DNA from: RFSX01 sp965248155
GTDB lineage: Bacteria > Bacteroidota > Bacteroidia > Chitinophagales > Saprospiraceae
Assembly: GCA_965248155.1 (NCBI GenBank)
Contig: CBDFIO010000001.1
Coordinates: 186,001 to 250,000 of the forward strand
DNA: 64,000 bases
Direction of reading: 5' to 3'
Shown: one piece after another, positions 8,333 to 15,583 of the stretch
How the letters are laid out: every line of letters begins with the position of its first letter
How positions within the stretch are numbered: the first letter of the stretch is position 1
The notes under the pieces: model-generated
Databases searched by the model: none
The model's input: the letters and a program-made list of their open reading frames with translations, nothing else
Told to the model about the DNA's origin: nothing
Translations under genes and position numbers: made by a program

Positions 8333-8458
8333 TCGTTCATTAATTCTCTCAGTTCTTTAGCTGCCCTCTTTAGGTAGCTCATAGCGGAGTTTAACTTGTT
8401 CTAACCTCACTTCCAGCCGTACTGAGAAGTTGCCTTACAAGTGTTTTTTTCTTTTTAC

Positions 8459-9106
8459 TCATACCATTCTATTGTCATCACCCGTCATTTCGAAAAAATT
8501 AAACATTCCGTGAATCCTAGAAAACAAATCTTTCCCATAGGCTTCTTTAAATCCATTAAGAGTTAAATTTGTAGTTCCATGAGTAAGCAAATTCTTGTTT
8601 GCCCTTTGAGTGAGTATCTGGTTAATTGGGTCAGACTTAGAACCAAAAATGTTTCTTACATACTCCTTCCCTATCTCATCAAAACAGAATCCTTCCACTT
8701 CGCTTACCTTGTACCAATCAGGAATTACACTCAAGTCTTTAGTTGAATCTATTTGGTCAATTATGCTTTGGCATGAAGTGAAAACAAAAGGCTTGTTTTT
8801 AATCTTCCTACTGAACACACTAAACACTTTCATGAAGGTTGACTTACCGGTTCCGTTTTTCCCTAAGAGCAAAATCCCTTTACTCAAATCGAAATCTCCT
8901 TTCTTGTTTAAAGAATAATTCAACATATTTTCAAATAATTGTAATTGCTCTTGCCTCCATGAAAAATTCAAAGTGTTCTGCTTTTTTAAAATCTTCTCAA
9001 GGATGGAACAAGCGAAATCTTCAGCATCCTTGTAATTGATTTCAATAGGTAGAACCTCTTGCGGTTCCATTGTTTTTTCTCGATTTATTATTTCCTTGAT
9101 TTCCAT
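8459..9106 (-). CDS. DnaC-like helicase-loader ATPase
   Basis: This P-loop protein of about 215 residues has Walker A GKNGTGKST, Walker B-like FCFDEIG and an arginine-rich C-terminal end (DLFSRIHGM). This is the organisation of phage DnaC/IstB-type loaders, which place the replicative helicase on the origin complex. The open frame starts at 9136 (TTG). The ATG at 9106 is preferred; a further ATG lies at 9070. It overlaps the replication initiator gene by 30-95 bases depending on the start. Confidence 0.8.
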   Translation of the reverse strand: MEIKEIINREKTMEPQEVLPIEINYKDAEDFACSILEKILKKQNTLNFSWRQEQLQLFENMLNYSLNKKGDFDLSKGILLLGKNGTGKSTFMKVFSVFSRKIKNKPFVFTSCQSIIDQIDSTKDLSVIPDWYKVSEVEGFCFDEIGKEYVRNIFGSKSDPINQILTQRANKNLLTHGTTNLTLNGFKEAYGKDLFSRIHGMFNFFEMTGDDNRMV

Positions 9107-9704
9107 TTCCTTTTTTGTTTTTTTCCCAAGTGACAATACTTGCTTTCCAGTCCTTCATTGAGTTGCGCCCTACTTTCCATCCGTTGGATTCGTAGTGGTT
9201 AAAAAATTGTTCAGCGTCAATTTCATTGTTTCTCGATTTGCAATATTTTTCAATTTCAGTTATCGAGGGTTTTTGAAATTTCTTGACACTTCTATCTTTA
9301 TCTTTTTCCTTGTCTTTATCTTTATCTTTATCCTTAACCCCTAGTGAGGGGCTAGGAAGGGGCTTAAAAAAATTAAACTGATTAAGTCTACTAATAATTG
9401 AATAATGAACTCTATTATTAGGGTTAAGTCCCTGAATGTCAGTCTTATATTGATAGGTGATGAATTTTTTAATGTACCAATATTCATCACTCAAAAATTC
9501 AATTCGTTCTTTTAAATATCTTTTGACTTCAGACGGTTCAAAATCTTCTCCTACCATTGCTTTTGCTATCTTAAAGTTGGGTGTCCAAACCCCCGCATAG
9601 TCACAATCATCCAACATGTAAAACCACAATAATTTATATTTACTTGGCAAATCTGAAAACCAAATGTCTTTCCATTTTCCTGTATTTGTAAATCTTTTCG
9701 CCAT
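9042..9704 (-). CDS. Phage replication initiator (replisome organiser, DnaD-like)
   Basis: The 220-residue protein has an N-terminal winged-helix part (RFTNTGKWKDIWFSDLPSKY, CDYAGVW). A low-complexity Lys/Asp linker at about residues 130-145 leads to a C-terminal domain with FFNHYESNGWKVG and MKDWKASIVTWEKN, typical of phage initiators that precede a DnaC-like loader gene. It would bind the phage origin and recruit the loader encoded just downstream. The linker is coded by a hexanucleotide repeat. Confidence 0.8.
   Translation of the reverse strand: MAKRFTNTGKWKDIWFSDLPSKYKLLWFYMLDDCDYAGVWTPNFKIAKAMVGEDFEPSEVKRYLKERIEFLSDEYWYIKKFITYQYKTDIQGLNPNNRVHYSIISRLNQFNFFKPLPSPSLGVKDKDKDKDKEKDKDRSVKKFQKPSITEIEKYCKSRNNEIDAEQFFNHYESNGWKVGRNSMKDWKASIVTWEKNKKGNGNQGNNKSRKNNGTARGSTY
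9293..9336. repeat. Hexanucleotide repeat coding a Lys-Asp linker
   Basis: About seven imperfect copies of TATCTT/TTTATC (plus strand) encode the alternating KDKDKDKDKEKDKD run of the replication initiator. Loss or gain of whole units would keep the frame and only change linker length. Confidence 0.8.
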
Positions 9705-9716
9705 CTTCGTATTAAA

Positions 9717-9848
9717 CTATTTTATAATATTTTCAAGCAAATTTTTTAGCGGATTCTGTATCACTAAAACAAATAATCCTAGCGTAATTATGCTCATCAA
9801 AATCAACTTTTTTAAATCCGGTTCGTTATTAAAGTGATAGCTGCTCAT
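9717..9848 (-). CDS. 43-aa single-pass membrane protein
   Basis: A short ORF starts MSSYHFNNEPDLKKL and continues with a hydrophobic segment (ILMSIITLGLFVLVI) and a short basic tail. Its ATG overlaps the stop of the gene at 9845-10198 (ATGA), supporting coupled translation. Function unknown. Confidence 0.6.
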   Translation of the reverse strand: MSSYHFNNEPDLKKLILMSIITLGLFVLVIQNPLKNLLENIIK

Positions 9849-10198
9849 GCGTTTATTTTTAATTTGGATACCATCTTACCTAATGCTCCTTTCTTCTTTC
9901 CTGACCTAACACTAAGCCCCTTCTCAAGCAGTGTATCTGCTGCCCTTCTTAGGCTTATAATGCCTGGACTATTCCAGAACTTCATGAACTGCTTATACTC
10001 TGATTCTGTCCTTATACTGTGGTTTAGCAACTTGTTTTTGGGTAGCTTTCGATTGACTAAAACATAGTGCATTCTATCAATTGTCATTTCACCGTACTTA
10101 TTTAATAGGTGGAGAACTAAATGTTCTTGGTCATTAGCTTTGTTCCAAGCTTCTTTAAGCTCTCCACCTACAAGTCCTATGGTGTTATAAAATGCCAT
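9845..10198 (-). CDS. Hypothetical phage protein, possibly DNA-binding
   Basis: The 117-residue basic, helical protein (MAFYNTIGLVGGELKEAWNK) ends in a strongly basic tail (SGKKKGALGKMVSKLKINA). A winged-helix-like middle (LLNKYGEMTIDRMHYVL) hints at nucleic-acid binding. It abuts the winged-helix gene at 10198. Function unknown. Confidence 0.6.
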   Translation of the reverse strand: MAFYNTIGLVGGELKEAWNKANDQEHLVLHLLNKYGEMTIDRMHYVLVNRKLPKNKLLNHSIRTESEYKQFMKFWNSPGIISLRRAADTLLEKGLSVRSGKKKGALGKMVSKLKINA

Positions 10199-10485
10199 TA
10201 CACGAGTTCTGTTTCAGATTCAATAAAATTGTGTATAGCCACGTAGCATTTGTCCACTACGTCTTTTTTTGCTGTCCAAATACAATACTTTCCTATTTTT
10301 TCACACGTAACTAATTTAGCTTTGTAGGAGTCTATCAAGAGGTTAGAAACTTGGCTCTGATACAATCCAGACATTTCTTCTATTTCTTGATTACAAGCTG
10401 GAAGATTGTTTAGTATTTTTCTGTAAGTAGGGTTGTTTAATATCCTTGCCCTATCGTATGCAAGGGGCACTTTATTGTAGTTCAT
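10198..10485 (-). CDS. Winged-helix DNA-binding protein
   Basis: The 95-residue protein has an ArsR-like core (RKILNNLPACNQEIEEMSGL, YQSQVSNLLIDSYKAKLVTC). The turn and recognition helix are visible in LYQSQVSNLL. It overlaps ssb by 4 bases and the next gene by one base. A role in phage regulation or replication is likely but not shown. Confidence 0.65.
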   Translation of the reverse strand: MNYNKVPLAYDRARILNNPTYRKILNNLPACNQEIEEMSGLYQSQVSNLLIDSYKAKLVTCEKIGKYCIWTAKKDVVDKCYVAIHNFIESETELV

Positions 10486-10850
10486 AGTTGGGATTTTTTA
10501 TAAGGTAGTTCGTCAAAATCTTGGTTGTCTTTTTTGTCAAGACCTCTAAACATGGAACAAATAACTTCAGTTCTGTATTTTTCGTTTCCACTGTTGTCGG
10601 TCCATTTTCTAGTGCGTAATTTTCCTTCAGTATAAATCCTTGCTCCTTTCTTGAGGTCAGAAGCTCGTTCTGCGGATTTACCTCTTATGACAACATTGTG
10701 CCATTCAGTAAGTGATTGCCATTCTCCGGCTTTGTCTTTGTAGTTTTCGTTGGTAGCTAAAGAGAATGTTACTCTCGAATTTCCATCTTCAAACGTCTTT
10801 AATTCTGCGTCTTGTCCTAAATTTCCTATCAGTGTTACTTTGTTTATCAT
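10482..10850 (-). CDS. ssb: Single-stranded DNA-binding protein
   Basis: The 122-residue OB-fold protein starts MINKVTLIGNLGQDAELK and has the SSB core FSLATNE, TEWHNVVIRGKSAE and KKGARIYTEGKLRTR. The C-terminal tail is short, without the acidic DDDIPF tip that recruits host enzymes. Such phage SSBs work with the annealing protein and exonuclease of the same operon. Confidence 0.93.
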   Translation of the reverse strand: MINKVTLIGNLGQDAELKTFEDGNSRVTFSLATNENYKDKAGEWQSLTEWHNVVIRGKSAERASDLKKGARIYTEGKLRTRKWTDNSGNEKYRTEVICSMFRGLDKKDNQDFDELPYKKSQL

Positions 10851-11752
10851 TATGCTGCTTTTAATTTGTTTGCTATTTTAATTGTGTTTTCGATTAGATA
10901 TTCTCTTGCTAATTCTGCTTGAGTGTACATCTGTTTTACTCTCGAATAATCATAATCAAGGTGAAATGATTTAACCCTATGTTCGGGAACTATCTCTTCA
11001 AAGTCTTTGAACATATCAAAGGTTAATTCGGGGTCTGGTGTTGAAGCGCAATATTCCATTAACCCTACTTCGGTGTAGATTAAATTAGATACTGTTTCTA
11101 CTTTTAGCTTTATAGGGATTGAGTCGGGAGTTGTAAGACCCAACTTTCTTGATACGTTCCATAATTCATTGGTTACTAAGTGTTCAGGAGTATCTACTAA
11201 ACAGTATATAAGTTCTGCTTCTTTTAATCCTGTAAGTTCCATGTAAGTAATTAGCTGCCACTCGTAATCAATGGTAGGTATCTCTTGAGCGTGAAGTGGA
11301 AACGTTGAGAAATCCCAACTAGATTTTATATCTCTTACTTTCCCATCTATGTTGTCTGGTTCTCCTGTAATCCATTCGTTTCTAAATCTTTTGTCATTCT
11401 TAAAAAATAGATTACCTGTGACATTACAGTAAAGAGATATAGATTTTTCTTCTACTGCATTTCCTTTGTCGAGGTATTTGGATAGTATTTTTTTGGACCT
11501 TCCGAACACTATTTCTTGAATGATAGAATCGAGATATGTTTCTGCGCCCTTAGATAGTTTAGGCTTTTGGTCTCTTTGCTTAATCAAATCGCCCAAGTCA
11601 ACCAACTGAAAGTCGGTTATTTTCCCCGATGCTTTCTTCTTCATTAAATCGCTCAGAAGTTTCTTTTGTCGTTCAGTTAAATTAGGCTTCATCCCTTTCA
11701 TCAATTTCCCCATTGAAGAGGCTCTAAATAAGTATTGGTCTGGACTAATCAT
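10850..11752 (-). CDS. YqaJ/RecB-like phage exonuclease
   Basis: The 300-residue protein has a PD-(D/E)XK-type core: GEPDNIDGKVRDIKSSWD carries the catalytic Asp and the D-x-K pair, followed by YEWQLITYMELTG as in YqaJ-type nucleases. It would resect double-stranded DNA ends for single-strand annealing. It overlaps ssb by one base and the small gene 11745-11891 by eight. Confidence 0.75.
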   Translation of the reverse strand: MISPDQYLFRASSMGKLMKGMKPNLTERQKKLLSDLMKKKASGKITDFQLVDLGDLIKQRDQKPKLSKGAETYLDSIIQEIVFGRSKKILSKYLDKGNAVEEKSISLYCNVTGNLFFKNDKRFRNEWITGEPDNIDGKVRDIKSSWDFSTFPLHAQEIPTIDYEWQLITYMELTGLKEAELIYCLVDTPEHLVTNELWNVSRKLGLTTPDSIPIKLKVETVSNLIYTEVGLMEYCASTPDPELTFDMFKDFEEIVPEHRVKSFHLDYDYSRVKQMYTQAELAREYLIENTIKIANKLKAA

Positions 11753-11891
11753 CTTTTAGTTTTCTAATTAATTGAATAGCAATTCTGGTTGCCCTAGCAT
11801 ATCCCCTCTTGAACTCTCTACTGTTCCATCCGTCCTTTTCGGCGGCGTTGTTTTGTTTTTTTAATCTCTCTATAATCTCTTTTTTACTCAC
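11745..11891 (-). CDS. 48-aa basic phage protein
   Basis: A GTG-started ORF (VSKKEIIERLKKQNNAAEK) overlaps the upstream annealing-protein gene by 8 bases and the downstream exonuclease gene by 8 bases. It fills the only gap between two recombination genes, which supports a real coupled gene. Function unknown. Confidence 0.55.
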   Translation of the reverse strand: MSKKEIIERLKKQNNAAEKDGWNSREFKRGYARATRIAIQLIRKLKDD

Positions 11892-12474
11892 CTTTTAATT
11901 TTTCATCAATGAATGAAAGTTTCGCTGCTGCTATTAAGTCTAAATACTCTTTGTCGTCTTTGCCGTTCTGAGTCAATTGAGTTTCAATTTTTGTAAGCGT
12001 TCCTACACTTTTAGCATTTCTTATAGAGTCTCGTATTCTAGTATCTATTTCATCTTCTTCCTTTTCTTTCTTCAGTGAGGTTACATACTTGTTATCATCA
12101 TACATTCCAAGAAATACATCTGCTGAAAATCCTAGCTTAGAAAGAGCTTTTGTTGTTAGGTCGGTTAGCAGCTTTTTAGAACTGTCGTTTCCGGCTTTAT
12201 AAACCATGTCTACACCTATTGGAAATACGCCACTTGGATAATAAAATATAGCGCCCAAATATATTTCTTGAGGGTCTTCTTTTGACGGGAAGAATCCATA
12301 TTCCAACTCCCTAACTCCCCACTTATCACCATACGAACCCCATTGTTCTGTAGCTTGTTTAATTTGGTACTGAGCGTTTATTGCAGTGTATCCACCACGT
12401 TGATTTACCTTCTTAGTATAGTCGGGATTGGTTTTGCTTACCGCATCCCATAGTTTTAATTTGTTCTCTGACAT
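11884..12474 (-). CDS. Rad52/ERF-like single-strand annealing protein
   Basis: The 196-residue protein has RGGYTAINAQYQIKQATEQW, WGVRELEYGF and TDLTTKALSKLGFSADVFLG. These are the characteristic blocks of the Rad52-like annealing proteins of Bacteroidota phages. A charged variable C-terminus follows. With the exonuclease, SSB and NinG it forms a complete phage recombination set. Confidence 0.8.
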   Translation of the reverse strand: MSENKLKLWDAVSKTNPDYTKKVNQRGGYTAINAQYQIKQATEQWGSYGDKWGVRELEYGFFPSKEDPQEIYLGAIFYYPSGVFPIGVDMVYKAGNDSSKKLLTDLTTKALSKLGFSADVFLGMYDDNKYVTSLKKEKEEDEIDTRIRDSIRNAKSVGTLTKIETQLTQNGKDDKEYLDLIAAAKLSFIDEKLKGE

Positions 12475-12479
12475 TGTTT

Positions 12480-12797
12480 TTATTTTTTCTTATACCCTTT
12501 TCTCGTGTGAACTCTTGGGTTCTTGAAATACTTTTCCAAGTCCTCAAAGTGACTTAACTTTCGATACATCTTCCCCTTCCCTTTTTTAGGGTGTTTCATG
12601 TGTGTTGATATTGCAGATAATAAGCCCCCTCCGTTCCAATGCAAATCAAGATGAACAATGGAGTAATTAAACTGCTTTTTAAACCGAACCATGAAAGGGT
12701 ATTCCTTCATTACAACTACCCATCCGTGTTTCTTTGCGCACTCTAAAGCTGCCTCCCTTTGTGTAGTATTTATTTGTAAAAAATTCACTTGTTTCAT
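12480..12797 (-). CDS. Hypothetical phage protein
   Basis: The 105-residue basic protein (MKQVNFLQINTTQREAALEC; VRFKKQFNYSIVHLDLHW) ends in a Lys/Arg-rich tail. It lies five bases upstream of the annealing-protein gene on the same strand. No family recognised. Confidence 0.6.
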   Translation of the reverse strand: MKQVNFLQINTTQREAALECAKKHGWVVVMKEYPFMVRFKKQFNYSIVHLDLHWNGGGLLSAISTHMKHPKKGKGKMYRKLSHFEDLEKYFKNPRVHTRKGYKKK

Positions 12798-12859
12798 TTT
12801 TGAAAATCAGGGGCAGCCTCTGACCACCACCCCTGAAACTCTCGGGTTGGAAAAAACAT

Positions 12860-13165
12860 TTATTCCTCAATTGTTTCTCCGTACTTCATGTACCGAATAT
12901 TTATTAGGTGTAAAGAAGCAAGTTCAATTTCTCCAGCTGCAATTCTTAGTTCATAATATTCTTGCTCACCTACTTTCTCACTTGTAGCGAACTGTAGTTT
13001 TGAGATTACTAGGTTTTGTAAATCTTCAATAGCATCCATGTAGCCTAGTTTCCGAAGCATTTTGTCATTTGATAATCTAGCTTTAGGGATTATTGTAGTT
13101 TGAGTACCGAACTGCTTGTTTAAGTCGTCAAAGAAGTTTGTTAATGTTTCTGTTGCTTTTCCCAT
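12860..13165 (-). CDS. Hypothetical phage protein
   Basis: The 101-residue, helical protein (MGKATETLTNFFDDLNKQFG; RKLGYMDAIEDLQNLVISKL) shows no recognised motif. It is one of the first genes of the early operon. The 62 bases to the next gene hold no ORF I can support. Confidence 0.55.
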   Translation of the reverse strand: MGKATETLTNFFDDLNKQFGTQTTIIPKARLSNDKMLRKLGYMDAIEDLQNLVISKLQFATSEKVGEQEYYELRIAAGEIELASLHLINIRYMKYGETIEE

Positions 13166-13380
13166 TTTTTAAGTTTTTTATTAGGCAAACAGTATTGACC
13201 CTGCAATTGAGCCTGAATACGGTTCTAGTTTATAGGGTTATTCTTGCTAATTTTCCTTTCTGCTGATTTCTTAGGAAAACGTGCTGTGGTAATTTCTTTT
13301 TCATTTCCATTTTAAAGTTTTAAAAAGGGGCAGGAGTTTCACCTACTCCGAGGTTAAGTCCAAAAAATAAATCGTTATTT

Positions 13381-13515
13381 CTATCTATCCATTTCGTAAT
13401 CATCACTACCATAAAGCCTTCCGTCATAATCTTCATCATATTCAGGCTCGTTAGCAGGGTCTGTATATCCAGTCGGTATGTTAGAATCGTAGAACATATT
13501 ATTCGTTTTTATCAT
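13381..13515 (-). CDS. 44-aa acidic, tyrosine-rich protein
   Basis: A short ORF (MIKTNNMFYDSNIPTGYTDP) ends with a run rich in Asp, Glu and Tyr (EYDEDYDGRLYGSDDYE). Such acidic small proteins are common among phage early genes, sometimes as nucleic-acid mimics or inhibitors. That is only a comparison; the function is unknown. Confidence 0.4.
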   Translation of the reverse strand: MIKTNNMFYDSNIPTGYTDPANEPEYDEDYDGRLYGSDDYEMDR

Positions 13516-13573
13516 GTTTTAATTACCCTATTGAGGTATTTCTTTATTCGTTTTTCTTATACAATTTTGATTA

Positions 13574-13789
13574 CTACATTTCTTGGGAAAGATATTCGAC
13601 TCTTTCCCGAATGACTTGTTTAGTGGCATCATAGACCCTACCTAGTACGTCAGCGTCTTTGATTTTGCCAGCTGTAACATTATAGTATTCAGACATAGAT
13701 AGCTCTGCTCTCGCTGCTATAACCTTGCCTAGACCACGAATCTTAGGCTTTAAGTCTTCTATAGCTATTACAAAATCTAAATATTGCAT
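13574..13789 (-). CDS. First gene of the leftward early operon, hypothetical
   Basis: The 71-residue helical protein (MQYLDFVIAIEDLKPKIRGL; GRVYDATKQVIRERVEYL) starts 87 bases from the divergent repressor gene, directly next to the operator repeats. That position is typical for Cro-like or early regulators. I see no clear helix-turn-helix, so no function is assigned. Confidence 0.55.
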   Translation of the reverse strand: MQYLDFVIAIEDLKPKIRGLGKVIAARAELSMSEYYNVTAGKIKDADVLGRVYDATKQVIRERVEYLSQEM

Positions 13790-13793
13790 ATAT

Positions 13794-13865
13794 TAGTATT
13801 ATTTGATAGTACAATAATAGTACAATAATAGTACATTAATACCACAAAGTCAAATTTTAATACTA
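13794..13865. promoter_or_regulatory. Operator array of the phage repressor
   Basis: Three head-to-tail 11-bp units (ATAGTACAATA twice, then ATAGTACATTA) fill 13806-13838, one helical turn apart. A related TAGTATTATTT precedes them (13794-13804), and an inverted AATACTA follows at about 13859-13865. They occupy the intergenic space between the S24 repressor and the leftward early operon, where the repressor must act. Confidence 0.7.
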
Positions 13866-13875
13866 ATAATATGCT

Positions 13876-14625
13876 ATGATAATACTACACCACGGAAAAG
13901 AATTTCATAAATGGCTGAAAACCAACAACTTATCTGTTGCAGAAATAAGAAAAAAACTTAATAAAAAATACAATTCAGAGATATATGCCATGTTTAAGGT
14001 CGCCAGTTTCCGTACAGATACTATAAAAATACTACAAGAAAAGCTCGGATATATGGTTAGTACATACTATAATGAGGAAAAAGAATCTGCCTCAGTTAAT
14101 GAAAAGAATGACAAAGACTCTTATATTAGTGATGAGTTTAAGTCCGAAGCATCAGTCCTCGATTTCACAAAATTTAGATTAATCCCCGTAGTTAGTAGGT
14201 TTGCCTATGCCTCTTATGCTGAGAGATGGGATGACCCCGAATACATTAATCATTTGGAAACAATACCAGTAGATTTGCCGAAAGATGGAAAATATTTGTG
14301 TTTTGAAGTCAAAGGAGATTCAATGTCCTACGACAAACCCAATTCTATAGAAGATGGTGACAAAGTAATTGGAAGAGAGTTAAAAAGGGAGTATTGGGGG
14401 GATAAGCTAAGAATTTCTGATTATAGCGAATGGGTAATAGTGCATAAGCAAAGGGGAATCCTTGTAAAAAGCATTATTTCTCAGGATATTGAAAAGGGGG
14501 ATATAGTTTGCCACTCTTACAACCCTATCGAAAAAGACCTAACAATAAACCTAGACGATGTAAACAGCCTTTTCTATGTTGTTGAACATCATAAACGCAA
14601 AGGTAGAAAGCGGAACTATTTTTAA
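13876..14625 (+). CDS. S24/LexA-type phage repressor
   Basis: The 249-residue protein has a divergent N-terminal DNA-binding region (FHKWLKTNNLSVAEIRKKL) and a C-terminal S24 peptidase domain. The catalytic Ser149 lies in KGDSMSYD and Lys198 in GILVKSI. It would hold the prophage silent by binding the adjacent operators and be inactivated by self-cleavage during the SOS response. It is transcribed away from the early operon. Confidence 0.85.
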   Translation: MIILHHGKEFHKWLKTNNLSVAEIRKKLNKKYNSEIYAMFKVASFRTDTIKILQEKLGYMVSTYYNEEKESASVNEKNDKDSYISDEFKSEASVLDFTKFRLIPVVSRFAYASYAERWDDPEYINHLETIPVDLPKDGKYLCFEVKGDSMSYDKPNSIEDGDKVIGRELKREYWGDKLRISDYSEWVIVHKQRGILVKSIISQDIEKGDIVCHSYNPIEKDLTINLDDVNSLFYVVEHHKRKGRKRNYF

Positions 14626-14642
14626 TTCTAAAAAATAAAAGT

Positions 14643-14864
14643 ATGAGAATATTTATTGTGTTAATGTTTTGGATGTTCCTTTCGTGTTCATCTTCACCGC
14701 CTCCTGGCTTAGAATGTGAAACTTGCATATTAATTACCGAGTCCAATAATCCGGATAATGATGGATGCAGAAATCAAGAAGAGGTTTTGGTATTTATTGT
14801 GACGGGACAGAATGCTATTGAGATTTGTTCTGAAGAAGAAAAGTTAGTGATATTTTATTCCTAA
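14643..14864 (+). CDS. Small lipoprotein downstream of the repressor
   Basis: The 73-residue protein has a signal sequence and lipobox (MFWMFLSCSS, modified Cys15). The mature part is short, with three further Cys residues. It lies 17 bases after the repressor gene and is likely expressed from the prophage. Lipoproteins in this position can block superinfection; this is inference only. The 227 bases after it hold no gene, only a small 6-bp hairpin at 15024-15039. Confidence 0.65.
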   Translation: MRIFIVLMFWMFLSCSSSPPPGLECETCILITESNNPDNDGCRNQEEVLVFIVTGQNAIEICSEEEKLVIFYS

Positions 14865-15091
14865 ATCAGTACGGGGCGCTAGAAACCTTTTACGCTTATG
14901 AAATAGTGAGAACTAGAATCGAGTGTAATTAATACCTACATATTATTGATTCTTATAATATGTTTTCGTAACTTAGCACTTCTAAAGGGGATACACCCCG
15001 AGGTTAATATACAAAAGTCATATACACCTATTCAGGTGTGAAATAATCGTTGGTACTGGTTTTATTACTTAATCATTTAACACGTATTAAT

Positions 15092-15143
15092 ATGGCTTTT
15101 AAAAAAGACGAAATCACCCTAATTGCTGACGAAGTAGCCCGAC
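15092..15143 (+). pseudogene. 5' remnant of a phage gene cut by the IS element
   Basis: The frame MAFKKDEITLIADEVAR is intact up to 15143. It then runs into the IS left end, which supplies a stop (CTG TAA). A good spacing for translation precedes the ATG. The start resembles small DNA-binding proteins of Bacteroidota phages, but too little remains to say. It marks the exact right border of preserved phage DNA. Confidence 0.6.
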
Positions 15144-15218
15144 TGTAAATCGTCAAATAAAAGTGGACCATTAAGTGAATAAAATTAAGTTATACATAAC
15201 TATTAAATTCACTTTATT

Positions 15219-15569
15219 ATGAACAAGAAAAACAAATCAGCAGAATCTTATGTCCGAGATGTAAAAAGAAGGACAAGACGTAAATTTTCTACAGAAGAAA
15301 AGATTAGAATAGTCATTGAAGGATTAAGAGGAGAACAAAGCGTTGCTTCTCTTTGTAGAAGAGAAGAGATTTCACAACCACTATATTATAAGTGGAGTAA
15401 AGATTTCATGGAAGCAGGGAAGAAACGTTTAAAGGGAGACACAGAACGTGAAGCCAACACTTCAGAAGTTCAACATCTAAAGACAGAAAATCAAGACCTT
15501 AAAGAGGTAGTAGCAGAACTTACCCTGAAAAATCGTGTGCTTAAAAAAAGCTTGAATGGAGTAAAATAA
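15219..15569 (+). CDS. IS3-family transposase OrfA
   Basis: The 116-residue protein has an N-terminal helix-turn-helix (RRKFSTEEKIRIVIEGLRGE, SVASLCRREEISQPLYYKW) and a C-terminal leucine-zipper-like coiled coil (LKTENQDLKEVVAELTLKN). It binds the IS ends. A run of seven A (15543-15549) near its end permits a -1 shift into the OrfB frame, which is open from there to OrfB. Confidence 0.93.
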   Translation: MNKKNKSAESYVRDVKRRTRRKFSTEEKIRIVIEGLRGEQSVASLCRREEISQPLYYKWSKDFMEAGKKRLKGDTEREANTSEVQHLKTENQDLKEVVAELTLKNRVLKKSLNGVK

Positions 15570-15583
15570 AATTCAAGAAGTAT

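Larger units (their letters stand above)
3004..15143. mobile_element. Left arm of an integrated temperate phage, truncated by an IS element
   Basis: An integrase gene lies directly after the tRNA. It is followed by about 25 mostly overlapping minus-strand genes of phage early type, then an operator region, a divergent S24 repressor and a lipoprotein. The next gene is cut by an IS at 15144. No terminase, portal, capsid or tail genes are present, and I saw no second copy of the tRNA 3' end as attR. The far arm was probably lost in an IS-associated deletion. Confidence 0.85.

Noticed and set aside
8330..8457. Possible 17-codon peptide ending at the NinG start
   Set aside because: It is preceded by an in-frame stop and is too short to support, though translational coupling to NinG is conceivable.
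12679..12870. Minus-strand 63-codon ORF between two phage genes
   Set aside because: It overlaps 12480-12797 in another frame and has no conserved-looking sequence.
13233..13310. Possible 26-codon basic peptide on the minus strand
   Set aside because: Very short, without homology or clear translation signal; left out of the gene list.
3004..15143. attR for the prophage
   Set aside because: I found no second copy of the tRNA 3' end within the window, so no attachment-site pair is claimed.
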